A model generated the notes under the pieces. That model was not told where the DNA came from, searched no databases, and saw only the letters and a list, made by a program, of their open reading frames with translations. From NCBI GenBank assembly GCA_016839055.1, contig JAEKNX010000015.1:59347-123346 (forward strand): a stretch of DNA of 64,000 nt. The letters are read 5' to 3'. Positions 17,481 through 27,120 of the stretch are shown here, one piece after another. Both the position numbers and the translations under genes were made by a program. This stretch comes from Spirochaetales bacterium (lineage in GTDB: Bacteria > Spirochaetota > Spirochaetia > UBA9216). The first letter of the stretch is position 1. Each line of letters begins with the position of its first letter.

Positions 17481-17512
17481 TTGGCAAAAAAAAATAGTTA
17501 TGTTAGTATAAT
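17481..17512 (+). promoter_or_regulatory. candidate promoter of rnpB
   Basis: A perfect TATAAT (17507-17512) lies directly before the RNase P RNA. The best -35 candidate is TTGGCA (17481-17486), but its 20-bp spacing is long. The -10 element is so close to the predicted P1 helix that the exact 5' end is uncertain by a few bases. Confidence 0.45.
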
Positions 17513-17514
17513 GT

Positions 17515-17996
17515 GACGGGTTGGATAGCCGCTTGATTGTTTTTACTTAGGTAAAAACAGTTGAGAGGAAAGTCCGGGCTCCGAAGAACATGGTGCCGGG
17601 TAACTCCCGGGCGAATCAATCCACAGCTTTCTTTGAAAACTGCGGATTGATTTGACAGATAGTGCCGCAGAAAATATACCGCCATGTGTCCTTTGGGCGT
17701 GGAGTTTGCATGCAAACTCCTAATGACTTTGCATGCAAAGTCATCATGGTAAGGGTGAAAAGGCGGGGTAAGAGCCCACCGCTTCATTGGCAACAATGAA
17801 GGCAAGGTAAACCTCACCAGGAGCAAAGTTAAGCAGCAGAGGATTGTTCGTCCAGAAGCTTTCGAGACCTAGTCGAGAAAGATTAAATCTGCGGGTAAAC
17901 TGCTTGAGTTCGGAGGAAACTCCGCGCCGAGATAGATGGTTATCGGCTGCCGGCTTTACGGCAGACAGCTTACAAAACCCGGCTTACAGGCCCGTC
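17515..17996 (+). ncRNA. rnpB: RNase P RNA, bacterial type A
   Basis: This is the catalytic RNA of RNase P, which matures tRNA 5' ends. Diagnostic conserved blocks are in order: GAGGAAAGTCCGGGCTCC, TGCCGGGTAACTCCCGGGC, an ACAG...ATACCGCC stretch, GGTAAGGGTGAAAAGG, GGTAAGAGCCCACCGC, GGTAAACCTCACC, TGCTTGAGTTCGG, CGAGATAGATGG and ACAAAACCCGGCTTACAG. P1 is formed by GACGGG (17515-17520) and CCCGTC (17991-17996). At about 482 nt it is longer than typical type A RNAs. Much of the extra length is in the P12 region, which holds two perfect palindromes. A T-run follows. Confidence 0.95.
17701..17744 (+). repeat. two tandem palindromes in the P12 region of rnpB
   Basis: Positions 17701-17720 and 17723-17744 are perfect palindromes of 20 and 22 bp that share the core TTTGCATGCAAA. 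They are separated by 2 nt. They lie between the conserved ACCGCC and GGTAAGGGTGAAA blocks, the position of helix P12, so each can form a separate hairpin in the RNA. Confidence 0.85.
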
Positions 17997-18023
17997 TTTT
18001 TAAAAAAATTATAAGGCTGTTAA

Positions 18024-18971
18024 ATGATTCTACCTGGAGATAGATATAAGTTCAGCGGTAAAAAAAAACAGAGCAGGAAGCCGATATTAATAATTACGGC
18101 CGCTGTTATGATTGGCGCAGTAATTACCGCTGTAATTATTTTAAATAAATCACAATCAGAAAACGGCTTTTTTAATATTGCCGAGGAAGTCACAACTATT
18201 GAGACTCTCTGGGAAAATCAGCACTATGAAACAATTAATGAAAAATGCGAAGCACTTCTATCTATCGATCCTATGAATCAGAAGGCGCTAATATATAACG
18301 GATTCTCCTATTTTTACAGGGGCACCTCACAGTTTTCCCTTGAAGAAAAAATACCTCTCTTTGATGATGCACTAGTAAATCTCAGGAAAGCCCTGCTTAT
18401 CTGTAATGATGCTATACGGGGAAAAGTTCAATATATAATTGGAAAGTGCTACTATCAGAAAGGGAATTTCTATTCAGATCTTGCAATAAAATATCTGGAA
18501 GAATCAGTAGAAGCCGGGTATACTGGTGAGGATACTTATGAATATCTTGGTTTATTGTATTCAAGGCTGAACAAGTATCAGGAAAGTGCCGATTACTATA
18601 TTAAAGCCATAGAGGGAAATCCTACTGATATGCTTTATCTTGTACTGGCACAGACCTATTATCAGCTTGGAGAGATTGAAAATGCCGAAGAATATCTGAT
18701 CTGGACATTGAATAAAACAGCAGATTTCAGTGTCGAACAAAAGGCCAGATACCTTTTAGGAAATATCTTTGTTGAAAAAAAAGAATACCTGAAGGCTGAA
18801 AAAGAATACAGAATAATATTGGAAAAGAATAATAAAGCTGCTGATGCTCATTATTATCTTGGAGATATTTACGATAAAATAGGTGACAGTGCAAAAGCCA
18901 GATATGAATGGAGAAAGTGTCTTGAGATAGATTCATACCATTACGGGGCAAGGCTGAAACTATATGGATAA
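18024..18971 (+). CDS. membrane-anchored TPR protein
   Basis: This 315-residue protein has a basic N-terminus and one transmembrane segment (about 18-40). The rest contains tetratricopeptide-like repeats (for example [20 protein letters not shown] and [19 protein letters not shown]) ending with an alanine-rich final TPR. It is probably a protein-interaction scaffold exposed outside the membrane. It starts 27 nt after the rnpB 3' end and is followed after 23 bp by mreB, so it may belong to the cell-shape operon. The specific function is unknown. Confidence 0.75.
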   Translation: MILPGDRYKFSGKKKQSRKPILIITAAVMIGAVITAVIILNKSQSENGFFNIAEEVTTIETLWENQHYETINEKCEALLSIDPMNQKALIYNGFSYFYRGTSQFSLEEKIPLFDDALVNLRKALLICNDAIRGKVQYIIGKCYYQKGNFYSDLAIKYLEESVEAGYTGEDTYEYLGLLYSRLNKYQESADYYIKAIEGNPTDMLYLVLAQTYYQLGEIENAEEYLIWTLNKTADFSVEQKARYLLGNIFVEKKEYLKAEKEYRIILEKNNKAADAHYYLGDIYDKIGDSAKARYEWRKCLEIDSYHYGARLKLYG

Positions 18972-18994
18972 AAGAACTCAATGGGAGGTTTTTA

Positions 18995-20035
18995 ATGGGA
19001 TTTCGAAAATTCATGGATGCTTTTTCATCTGATATTGGAATTGATCTTGGAACTTGTAACACACTAATTCATGTCAGAGGTAAGGGTATCGTTCTTTGTG
19101 AACCTTCCGTTGTAGCAGTCGAGCGAGGCACTAAAAAAGTCGTCGCCGTCGGTACCGATGCAAAAAAAATGCTCTGGAAAACACCAGGAGATATTATTGC
19201 AATTAGGCCACTGCGTGACGGAGTTATCGCAGATTTGGAAACTACAGAGAAGATGATAAGACATTTCATCTCCCGTGTTATTCCAAGACGTCTATTTATC
19301 AAACCGCGAATGGTAATAGGTGTTCCGACATGTATTACCGAAGTAGAGCGGCGAGCGGTCGAGGAATGCGCCCTGAAAGCTGGAGCGCGCGAGGTAAAAG
19401 TTATTGAGGAATCACTGGCCGCGGCTATAGGCGCTAATATGCCTATTTTTGAGCCTGCAGGCCACATGGTCTGCGATATCGGAGGCGGTACTACCGAAAT
19501 ATCAGTAATTTCTCTCGGGGGTATGGTTGTAACCAGGGCAATTCGAATAGGCGGTGATGAATTTGACGAAGCCATTATAAAACATGTCCGGAATGTTCAT
19601 AACCTGATAGTCGGAGAGCAGACCGCTGAGAGCCTGAAAATAAAAATCGGTAACGCCTCTCCGGATAAGAAGATAGAAAAAATGGAAATCAAGGGAACAG
19701 ACGCAATAACGGGACTGCCCCGAAGACTTGAGATAGACTCGGTTGAGGTCAGAGAAGCCCTTCAGGATCCGATAAACGGCATCATAGAAGAGATTAAAGC
19801 TACTCTTGGGCTGACTCCTCCTGAACTGGCAGCGGATATTGTTGAGCGTGGAATTGTGATGACAGGCGGTGGCTCTCTTCTGAAGGGAATGCCGAAACTC
19901 ATATCCAAAGTAACCGGAGTTCCTGTAATTCTTGCAGAAGATCCGCTGCTCTGTGTTGCAAAGGGTGCGGGAATGTACTTCGAACATACAAAAGATCTTT
20001 CACGCAGGACAATTTATAATAGTCTTGACAGATAA
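18995..20035 (+). CDS. mreB: rod-shape actin homologue MreB
   Basis: This 346-residue bacterial actin polymerises under the membrane and guides the elongasome. It has the phosphate-1 loop IDLGTCNT near residue 12, phosphate-2 [10 protein letters not shown] near 157, the adenosine motif TGGGSLLKG near 290, and a membrane-binding hydrophobic N-terminus. The length is typical. A strong ribosome site (GGGAGG) precedes it, and mreC follows after 5 bp. Confidence 0.97.
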   Translation: MGFRKFMDAFSSDIGIDLGTCNTLIHVRGKGIVLCEPSVVAVERGTKKVVAVGTDAKKMLWKTPGDIIAIRPLRDGVIADLETTEKMIRHFISRVIPRRLFIKPRMVIGVPTCITEVERRAVEECALKAGAREVKVIEESLAAAIGANMPIFEPAGHMVCDIGGGTTEISVISLGGMVVTRAIRIGGDEFDEAIIKHVRNVHNLIVGEQTAESLKIKIGNASPDKKIEKMEIKGTDAITGLPRRLEIDSVEVREALQDPINGIIEEIKATLGLTPPELAADIVERGIVMTGGGSLLKGMPKLISKVTGVPVILAEDPLLCVAKGAGMYFEHTKDLSRRTIYNSLDR

Positions 20036-20040
20036 AATAA

Positions 20041-20901
20041 ATGTCTGATTTCATTGATTTTTTAAGAAAGAATAAAGATATCAGTCTCCTCGTGCTATTA
20101 ATCCTCATCTCGGTAATCAGTCTTGAACTGAACACCGAGATGAGGACTTTTCAACCGGCGAGAATCGGATTTTCAATTGTCTCAGTGTTTCAAAGAGGCG
20201 CCGCGGGTATAGGCAGCTTTTTTGCAGATACTGTTAATTCAATTAATGAGCTCAGTGATCTGAAAGACCAGTATGAACAGCTGCAGACAAAACTCGTTGA
20301 ATATGAAGAAATTGAACGAAATATCGAAGAGCTGAAAAGCGAGAATAAATATCTGCGCGATCAGCTTGGATTCTCAAAAACAAGTCCCTATCAGAACATC
20401 CCGGCGGAAGTGATAGGTAAGGATCCAGGAAATACCTTTCATTCGATAATTATTAATAAAGGTCGTGTGGACGGAATAAGGCGGGATATGCCGGTTATCG
20501 GCTTGCAGGACGGTTATCACGGCCTTGTAGGCGAGATAGCCCAGGTTGGCGAGTTTACATCAATAATAATTCCGATATATGATGAGACCGCCTATGTATC
20601 GGCAAGGCTGCAGGAAAGCCGTTATGAGGGACTGATTAACGGAAGCGGCTATTCAGACTCAATATTAAAAATGAATTATGTTACGAAAATGGCCCGCGAA
20701 AATGTCAAGTACGGCGATTTTGTAATAACCTCCGGCATGAAATCGATATTTCCGAAAGGAATTTATATCGGACGGGTTACAGCCATCGAGGGTAAAGACT
20801 GGGATACTTCGCTGCAGCTCGAAATTGAGCCTATAGTGGATTTCACTAAACTCGAATATGTTTTTGTGCTCACCAAAGGAGGCGCCGATGAACAGGAATA
20901 G
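20041..20901 (+). CDS. mreC: rod-shape protein MreC
   Basis: MreC is a bitopic elongasome scaffold that activates PBP2. The 286-residue protein has a single transmembrane helix (about 13-30) and a coiled coil (about 65-110). The beta-domain core follows, with VIGKDPGNTF and GVQ-like turns (VIGLQDGYHGLVGEI) as in the family. A 13-bp perfect inverted repeat with an inner 4-bp stem lies at codons about 21-36. The last 14 bp overlap mreD. Confidence 0.95.
   Translation: MSDFIDFLRKNKDISLLVLLILISVISLELNTEMRTFQPARIGFSIVSVFQRGAAGIGSFFADTVNSINELSDLKDQYEQLQTKLVEYEEIERNIEELKSENKYLRDQLGFSKTSPYQNIPAEVIGKDPGNTFHSIIINKGRVDGIRRDMPVIGLQDGYHGLVGEIAQVGEFTSIIIPIYDETAYVSARLQESRYEGLINGSGYSDSILKMNYVTKMARENVKYGDFVITSGMKSIFPKGIYIGRVTAIEGKDWDTSLQLEIEPIVDFTKLEYVFVLTKGGADEQE
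20102..20146 (+). repeat. 13-bp inverted repeat near the mreC 5' end
   Basis: Arms 20102-20114 and 20134-20146 are exactly complementary. The 19-nt loop contains a further CAGT/ACTG pair (20118-20121/20127-20130) flanked by symmetrical 3-nt bulges. It starts about 60 nt after the mreC start codon and has no following T-run. Confidence 0.85.
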
Positions 20902-21394
20902 TCTGATAGGCGGAACCCTGCTGATAGCCGCCTTTGTTATCCTTCAGTCAACACTGCTTGGTAAGCTGGCAATAAACGGCGTAACCCCGGACTTTGCACT
21001 GATAATCCTCGTGTTTATCTCGAACAGTTCCGGCCCCGTCAAGGGTCAGGGCCTTGGATTTATAACCGGCTTGGTGCAGGATTTGATAAGCACGAGTCCG
21101 CTTGGGTTCAACTGTCTTGTGCGAACTCTCATCGGCTTCATTTACGGTAAAATAAGGGGAAAACTCTTTCTTGATTCCATTCTGCTGCCGGTTCTTTTTG
21201 TGTTAAGCGCAACCCTGTTCAAAGAGTTTTTCAGCAGCCTGCTTGTGCTCCTATTCATGCCAGAATCAGGAATAGGATTCTTTGACAAGGCTTTTCTCAT
21301 TGAACTGGGACTCAATGCCTTCTTCTCGCCCTTTATTTTTGCGCTCGTCAAATTTCTCAAACTTTATAACACAAATTACAGGGACGGCTATTAA
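20888..21394 (+). CDS. mreD: rod-shape protein MreD
   Basis: This 168-residue multi-spanning membrane protein has about five hydrophobic helices and the family feature GLVQDLISTSPLGFN near the middle. I chose the ATG at 20888 because AAAGGAGG precedes it; an upstream in-frame start would run further back into mreC. The stop codon overlaps the mrdA start (TAATG). MreD links MreC to the PBP2-RodA synthase. Confidence 0.9.
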   Translation: MNRNSLIGGTLLIAAFVILQSTLLGKLAINGVTPDFALIILVFISNSSGPVKGQGLGFITGLVQDLISTSPLGFNCLVRTLIGFIYGKIRGKLFLDSILLPVLFVLSATLFKEFFSSLLVLLFMPESGIGFFDKAFLIELGLNAFFSPFIFALVKFLKLYNTNYRDGY

Positions 21395-23307
21395 TGCCGC
21401 AGAAGTTTATTATTCCTAAGAGCCGTCTGCTTTTTCTGATGATTTTGATAATAGGCTCAGTGGTGACCTATACATTCTATTTAGGCAGCATGCAGATAGT
21501 AAACTTCGGAGAGTATCAGCGCAGGGCCAAAGACATAGCAAGCAGAGAAGCCGTCCTCCTGGCCCAGCGTGGAGAGATCTATGACCGAAACAGTGATCTT
21601 CCCCTTGTGATGAATATCCCTTCCTTCGCGCTATATGCTGTCCCCGGGGAAATGACAGTTGAGCAAAAGGAAAAACTAATAGTAAACTGCTCCGAATATC
21701 TCAATATCGATGAAAACGAGATAAGAAAGAAAATACCCCTTGATTCCGAAGGCAACTTTCTTCCGGTTGAAATAAAAGACGCGGTTCAGTATGAAGATAT
21801 AATTTTTATTGCAGAACACATAGACGAATTTCCCGGCATCAGCTGGCAGAGTAAACCCATAAGAGGTTATCCTGAACCAGGTTCTATATCCCATATCCTG
21901 GGATATGTAGGGGATATTACTAGCGAAGATCTACAGATTCTCTATAACAAGGGCTACAACAGGAACTCCACAATAGGAAAAAGCGGGATAGAAAAGCAAT
22001 ATGATCTCCTGCTTCGGGGTGAAGACGGAAGCAGGATGAGGACCGTGGATGTTAAAGGCCGGAGGATTGAAGACGATTTAAAGATTATACCGCCTCGAAA
22101 CGGTAATAATCTTGTTCTTACAATAGACAGGAAAATACAGAAACTATGCGAGCAGGCTCTCGGCGAGAGAATAGGGTCGGTTGTCGTAATGAAACCGTCC
22201 ACAGGTGAAGTCCTGGCAATGGTTTCTTACCCCTACTTTGATCCGAATCTTTTTTATACCGACAGGAGTAAGGAAGTGTATACGAAACTGTCTCTTGACT
22301 CGAGGTTCCCATTTATTAACAGGGCAATACAGTCAAGTTATGCTCCCGCATCCACGTTTAAAATTATTATGACTGCCGCGGTGCTGGAAGAGGAGGCTTT
22401 TTCGTTGACAAGCACCATCAATTGTACCGGAGAAAAAAGGTTTGGTGATCGTGTTTTTAAATGTCATAAGCATAGCGGTCATGGGCCGCTGAATCTGTCT
22501 TCGGGCCTTGCTGAATCATGTAACGTCTTCTTCTATACAATGGGAGTTGATTATTTGGGAATCAACAAGATTGCAGATTATTCCAGAAGGTTCGGTTTTG
22601 GAGAATCTACCGGAATTGACCTGCCCGGAGAGGTAGAAGGTCTTGTTCCGACCCCTGAATGGAAAGAGGATGTGTATCATACCATTTGGGTTGGTGGAGA
22701 CACTGTGAACGTTTCTATAGGACAGGGCGCTCTGAATGTTACACCTCTTCAATTGGCAGTTTCGCTGTCGATGATAGTAAACGAAGGTGTTGCTTACAAG
22801 CCTCATATACTAAAGAGGGTAGTTGATTCATCTACCGGAGAAATCATCTCGGAAGTTAAACCTGAAATTCTAAGAAGATCAAATATCAGAAAGGAAACTT
22901 TCAGAACGCTACAGGATTATATGCGCGGAGTGATAACTGACGGTACGGCAAGGTATGTAATTACAACGAAGGCCGTAGAAATGGCAGGGAAAACCGGAAC
23001 TGGAGAGATGGGCTTCGAGGATAAATGGGATTCCTGGTTTGCGGCCTTTGCGCCCTATGGCAGCTCCGATCCTGATGAGCAGATTGTTCTAGTTGTCAAT
23101 GTTGAGGGTGCTAACAACTGGGAATGGTGGGCTCCTAAGGCTTCCGATATGATAATGCAGGGAATATTTGCCGATCAGAGTTATGAGGAAGTTCTTGATG
23201 AATTTGACCGGAGGTGGTATATCAGAGAACTCAAGGCCCGGGAAGCGGCCGCGGCCGCTGAAGCTGAAGCGGCTGAAAGTGAAACACAGGACAGCGTGGC
23301 TCAATGA
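21394..23307 (+). CDS. mrdA: penicillin-binding protein 2 (elongation transpeptidase)
   Basis: This class B PBP cross-links lateral-wall peptidoglycan together with RodA. The 637-residue protein has a membrane anchor (about 10-30) and a pedestal domain with RGEIYDRN (about 54). The transpeptidase motifs are SxxK (ASTFK, Ser 320), SxN (SCN near 374) and KTG (AGKTGTGE near 530). The final 25 residues form an Ala/Glu-rich tail encoded by a GC-rich stretch that includes the 16-bp palindrome 23244-23259. It overlaps rodA by 4 bp. Confidence 0.95.
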   Translation: MPQKFIIPKSRLLFLMILIIGSVVTYTFYLGSMQIVNFGEYQRRAKDIASREAVLLAQRGEIYDRNSDLPLVMNIPSFALYAVPGEMTVEQKEKLIVNCSEYLNIDENEIRKKIPLDSEGNFLPVEIKDAVQYEDIIFIAEHIDEFPGISWQSKPIRGYPEPGSISHILGYVGDITSEDLQILYNKGYNRNSTIGKSGIEKQYDLLLRGEDGSRMRTVDVKGRRIEDDLKIIPPRNGNNLVLTIDRKIQKLCEQALGERIGSVVVMKPSTGEVLAMVSYPYFDPNLFYTDRSKEVYTKLSLDSRFPFINRAIQSSYAPASTFKIIMTAAVLEEEAFSLTSTINCTGEKRFGDRVFKCHKHSGHGPLNLSSGLAESCNVFFYTMGVDYLGINKIADYSRRFGFGESTGIDLPGEVEGLVPTPEWKEDVYHTIWVGGDTVNVSIGQGALNVTPLQLAVSLSMIVNEGVAYKPHILKRVVDSSTGEIISEVKPEILRRSNIRKETFRTLQDYMRGVITDGTARYVITTKAVEMAGKTGTGEMGFEDKWDSWFAAFAPYGSSDPDEQIVLVVNVEGANNWEWWAPKASDMIMQGIFADQSYEEVLDEFDRRWYIRELKAREAAAAAEAEAAESETQDSVAQ

Positions 23308-24617
23308 AATCAAGATCATTTTTCAGATTCGATCTGATAATCTTTTTCGCGGCAGTCGGATTATCGATAATAGGCATACTCTTTATTTACTCAAGCGGAA
23401 TATCCTCCGATGGAGTGCTGCAGAATAATGAATATATCAAACAGATAGTCTGGGCTAGCATAGGAATCGTAATAATGATTGTTTTGTCGTTTTTTGACTA
23501 TGAAAGGCTGAGATCACTTTCGTTTTATATATATGGAGCAAATATCATTCTCCTCCTTATCGTCCTATTCTCTGGAGATGTGGTCAATGGTGCTCGTTCT
23601 TGGATAAGCATCAGGGGAATAGGTTTTCAGCCCTCGGAGTTTATGAAAATTTCACTGATTCTAAGGCTGGGTGTATATTTCGAGGAGAGCCGTAATAAAT
23701 ATTCAGATTTTATCCGGTTTTTATTAGGCCTTATTCAAGCTGCTATCCCGATGTTGCTTGTAATCATTCAACCTGATATGGGTACGGCTCTCGTTTACTT
23801 CCCGATATTTCTAACTATAGCATTCGTTGCAGGTGTGAAAAAACGTTATCTGTTTTTTCTTCTCGCCGCGGGCTTTCTTACAGTCATGTTTTCATTGATT
23901 CCCGCATGGGATCATTATATTATCACGGAAAAATCGGTAGAGCTCACAAAGGTTTTTACCGATCCTAACCTGATGATGATTGTGATAGGTTCACTTATCT
24001 TCATCCTTGTACTAAGCGGTATTGGGCTGCTTCTCTATAAAAGGAAATATTTTTACTGGATCGGTTACGCAATAATTATTTTGATAATAGCATGCAGTCT
24101 GGCTATGGGAACGAGCAGCTTTATAAAAGACTATCAGCTGAAAAGACTGATTATTTTCATTGATCCTCAGATTGATCCCCAGGGAGCAGGCTGGAATATG
24201 ATTCAGTCAGTAACAGCTGTAGGTTCCGGAGGAACCTTCGGTAAGGGTTTTCTTAAAGGAACCCAGAGCCATTACAGGTATCTTCCTCAGCAGTCTACAG
24301 ACTTTATATTCTCTATAATATCCGAAGAGTGGGGTTTTATAGGATGTCTTGCCGTGTTTTTGCTTTTTCTGATAATCATGATAAGAGGTCTGTATATTCT
24401 TCTCACGGCCAAGGATGAATTTGCCCTCTTTGTCGGATGCGGTATTATAGGCATGATCTTTTTCCACTTCATTGTCAATATCGGAATGGCTATGGGCATT
24501 ATGCCAATAACAGGTATTCCGCTGCTGCTGGTTTCCTATGGCGGATCATCCATGTTTACGACTATGATTGGACTCGGCTTGATTTCGAGTATCTACTTGC
24601 ACAAATATAAATACTAG
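23304..24617 (+). CDS. rodA: SEDS glycosyltransferase RodA
   Basis: RodA polymerises lipid II into glycan strands as partner of PBP2. The 437-residue protein has about ten transmembrane helices. It shows ARSWISIRG near 98, QPSEFMKI near 110, QPDMGTALVY near 154, and the C-terminal MGIMPITGIPLLLVSYGGSS signature. It is longer than the E. coli protein (about 370) because of extra hydrophobic sequence around residues 195-270. It overlaps mrdA as ATGA and is followed by the radical SAM gene after 16 bp. Confidence 0.95.
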   Translation: MKSRSFFRFDLIIFFAAVGLSIIGILFIYSSGISSDGVLQNNEYIKQIVWASIGIVIMIVLSFFDYERLRSLSFYIYGANIILLLIVLFSGDVVNGARSWISIRGIGFQPSEFMKISLILRLGVYFEESRNKYSDFIRFLLGLIQAAIPMLLVIIQPDMGTALVYFPIFLTIAFVAGVKKRYLFFLLAAGFLTVMFSLIPAWDHYIITEKSVELTKVFTDPNLMMIVIGSLIFILVLSGIGLLLYKRKYFYWIGYAIIILIIACSLAMGTSSFIKDYQLKRLIIFIDPQIDPQGAGWNMIQSVTAVGSGGTFGKGFLKGTQSHYRYLPQQSTDFIFSIISEEWGFIGCLAVFLLFLIIMIRGLYILLTAKDEFALFVGCGIIGMIFFHFIVNIGMAMGIMPITGIPLLLVSYGGSSMFTTMIGLGLISSIYLHKYKY

Positions 24618-24633
24618 GTTAATTTCTTTTCAT

Positions 24634-27120
24634 ATGAGTAATATAAACCCTGTAAAAGAACTGAAGAAACAACTTCTCAGTATAAATATACCTGGCCGTT
24701 ATGTAGGTGGAGAATTTGGAACAATAATTAAGGAAAACGCGAATCTTAATATCGCACTGTGTTTTCCTGATTTATATGAGATTGGCATGTCAAACCAGGC
24801 CGTGAAAATATTATATAATGTTATCAACCGGCAGACAAATGCCTGCTGTGAGCGTGTTTTTTCTCCGGCTCCAGACATGGAAGAGCTTCTGAGGAATAAA
24901 GACATACCGATGTATTCGCTTGAGAGCGGGCGGCTCATAAGGGATCACGACATTCTCGCATTTACGGTAGGCTACGAACTGGCCGCTACTAATATCCTGA
25001 ATATGATAGATCTAAGCGGCATTCCGCTTAAGAATAATGAACGTAGCAGCAATGATCCTCTGATAATCGCGGGGGGGCCTGCAGTAACAAATCCGGTCCC
25101 GCTTGGAGATTTCATCGACGCGGTGTATATTGGAGAAGCCGAAGACGTTTTTGTCGAAATAGTAAAAAAACTCGACGCCCTTAAATCCTCAGGTGCCAGG
25201 CGATCTGAGCTTCTTGAGGAAATTAAAAGTTCTGATTATTTCTGGTACAAGGGGAAGCTTGAGGTTACAAAAAGGGCGATCTGGAACGGATTTGGAGAAA
25301 CAACCTCTGGCTCCGGGATGATAGTCCCATCAATTAAAACCGTCCAGGACCATGGCGTTGTCGAGATTATGCGCGGCTGCCCGAACGGCTGCCGGTTCTG
25401 TCATGCAGGAATATTCTACAGACCCTTCAGGGAGAAGGGCGTCGATCTGATTCTTTCTGAGGTTGACTCTCTAATTGCTAGCTGCGGATACAGGCAAATT
25501 ACACTATCATCACTTTCAAGCGGAGACTATCATAATATAAAAGATATAATCCGCATATTGAATTCCCGATATCAGCATCAAAAAATTTCATTCTCATTCC
25601 CTTCTATCAGGGTAAACAGTTTCACATTACCGCTGATAAGTGAGATATCAAAGGTAAGAAAGAGCGGGCTGACCTTTGCTATCGAGACACCGTCTGCCGT
25701 TCATCAGCGAGGACTCAACAAGGAAGCGCCGATTGAGAGAATTATCGAGATACTTAAAGAAGCAAAAAGAATGGGATGGAATAAGGCCAAGTTTTATTTC
25801 ATGCTTGGTCTTCCGTTTTTTGAGAATGAAGATGAGTCAGATTCAATAATTGACTTCCTGCGAGAAGTAGGGCGAGAATTAAAGATGCTGTTGAATATAA
25901 ATATCGGCACCTTCATTCCCAAACCGCATACGCCTTTTCAATGGTCTTATCAGCTAAACGAAACCCAGGCCTTGGACAAGATAATGAAAATAAAGAGGGC
26001 CCTGCCTGACCGTTTTTTCAAGGTTGGATACCAGTCGCCGTTCATGTCATATCTCGAGGGCGTTATAAGCCGCGGAGACGAGAAATCCGGAGCTCTCATA
26101 GAGAACGCCTTCAGAAAAGGCGCGAGGCTCGATGCCTGGGAAGAACATCTTCAGAAAAATATTTGGAGAGACGTCTTTGATGATTCCGGCTGGAATGTCG
26201 AGGCGGAGATCTGCAGGCGAAAAGATCTGGATGAAAAACTTCCGTGGGACAAAATTAATCTGAATGTCGGTAATAAGTTTTTAAAAGATGAGTATAAAAA
26301 ATCTCTTGAAGGGGAGATGACCAGCGCCTGCACCGTAAATTGTGAGCATCCCTGCGGAGCCTGTACATCCGAACATGAGCTCAAAGAAAATTTTGACGGA
26401 ATAAACACTGAAGATTTTATGGAAAAAATCAATCCGACCGAAACGGTTGAAACTGAAATCATCAAGATGTTATTTTCTTTCAGTAAATATGAGAAAGCAT
26501 CTTTTCTCTCACATATAAATGTAATGACGGTTTTTGAGAGGGCTTTCCTTCGCGCCGGCCTGAATATTAATTATTCAGCGGGATTTAATCCTAAACCGAA
26601 GCTGGAATTTGCAAATCCGCTTTCTCTGGGATTTGAGTCGCAGGAAGAAATTGCAGCCATCGAACTTATTGTCGCTGAAGGCCTGGATTCCGTGGTAATT
26701 GAGAAAGAATTTGCTGATAAAATGAATAACTCACTTCCCGAAGGGATGAGAATTATTAAAACGAAGATTATAAAGACCATCGGCTCCATGGAAACCGGAA
26801 AGAAGGTGAAAGCATTAATGGCTGCCTACTGCGGTGCTGAATATGATATTGAATGCATTCACACTGATTCACTTAATATTATTACATCAGCCCTGAAAGA
26901 CAGGGGGATGGAATTCAGTTATGATGATAACAGGAAAATGATTCTTCTTAAGAATGTTATCAGCGGGGAAATTAAACTTATAAACCTGTTTAAATTCATG
27001 AAGGAAGAACTTAATCTTGAGAATCCGTTTGAATACTATAATATTACCAGGATAAAGAATTACTGCCTTCCACTTGAAGGCAGTGAGAATCCTGTTTCAT
27101 TTTTTGAGTATTACAGCTGA
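24634..27120 (+). CDS. fused radical SAM (TIGR03960-like) and DUF2344 protein
   Basis: The 828-residue protein joins two modules. Residues about 1-590 form a B12-binding-like region (PDLYEIGMSNQAVKILY) plus a radical SAM domain whose cluster motif is CPNGCRFC (Cys 249, 253, 256; a CxxxCxxC motif). From about 605 comes the TIGR03936/DUF2344 module (FSFSKYEKASFLSHINVM, then AGFNPKPKLEFANPLSLG). In many bacteria these are separate neighbouring genes; fusion is also known. The substrate is unknown, though the DUF2344 neighbourhood often includes ribosome or RNA genes. It follows rodA closely. The 3' end overlaps convergent mazG by 10 bp. Confidence 0.85.
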   Translation: MSNINPVKELKKQLLSINIPGRYVGGEFGTIIKENANLNIALCFPDLYEIGMSNQAVKILYNVINRQTNACCERVFSPAPDMEELLRNKDIPMYSLESGRLIRDHDILAFTVGYELAATNILNMIDLSGIPLKNNERSSNDPLIIAGGPAVTNPVPLGDFIDAVYIGEAEDVFVEIVKKLDALKSSGARRSELLEEIKSSDYFWYKGKLEVTKRAIWNGFGETTSGSGMIVPSIKTVQDHGVVEIMRGCPNGCRFCHAGIFYRPFREKGVDLILSEVDSLIASCGYRQITLSSLSSGDYHNIKDIIRILNSRYQHQKISFSFPSIRVNSFTLPLISEISKVRKSGLTFAIETPSAVHQRGLNKEAPIERIIEILKEAKRMGWNKAKFYFMLGLPFFENEDESDSIIDFLREVGRELKMLLNINIGTFIPKPHTPFQWSYQLNETQALDKIMKIKRALPDRFFKVGYQSPFMSYLEGVISRGDEKSGALIENAFRKGARLDAWEEHLQKNIWRDVFDDSGWNVEAEICRRKDLDEKLPWDKINLNVGNKFLKDEYKKSLEGEMTSACTVNCEHPCGACTSEHELKENFDGINTEDFMEKINPTETVETEIIKMLFSFSKYEKASFLSHINVMTVFERAFLRAGLNINYSAGFNPKPKLEFANPLSLGFESQEEIAAIELIVAEGLDSVVIEKEFADKMNNSLPEGMRIIKTKIIKTIGSMETGKKVKALMAAYCGAEYDIECIHTDSLNIITSALKDRGMEFSYDDNRKMILLKNVISGEIKLINLFKFMKEELNLENPFEYYNITRIKNYCLPLEGSENPVSFFEYYS

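Noticed and set aside
17503..17826. A 107-residue minus-strand frame.
   Set aside because: It overlaps the RNase P RNA gene, whose conserved blocks explain the sequence.
19069..19575. A 168-residue minus-strand frame inside mreB, and similar antisense frames in the OmpA-type gene (10466-10906) and the vWA gene (48445-48876).
   Set aside because: All are mirror frames of strongly supported genes, without coding signals of their own.
27062..27084. A 9-bp inverted repeat near the end of the radical SAM gene as a terminator.
   Set aside because: There is no T-run, and repeats of 9 bp are expected a few times by chance in this length of DNA.
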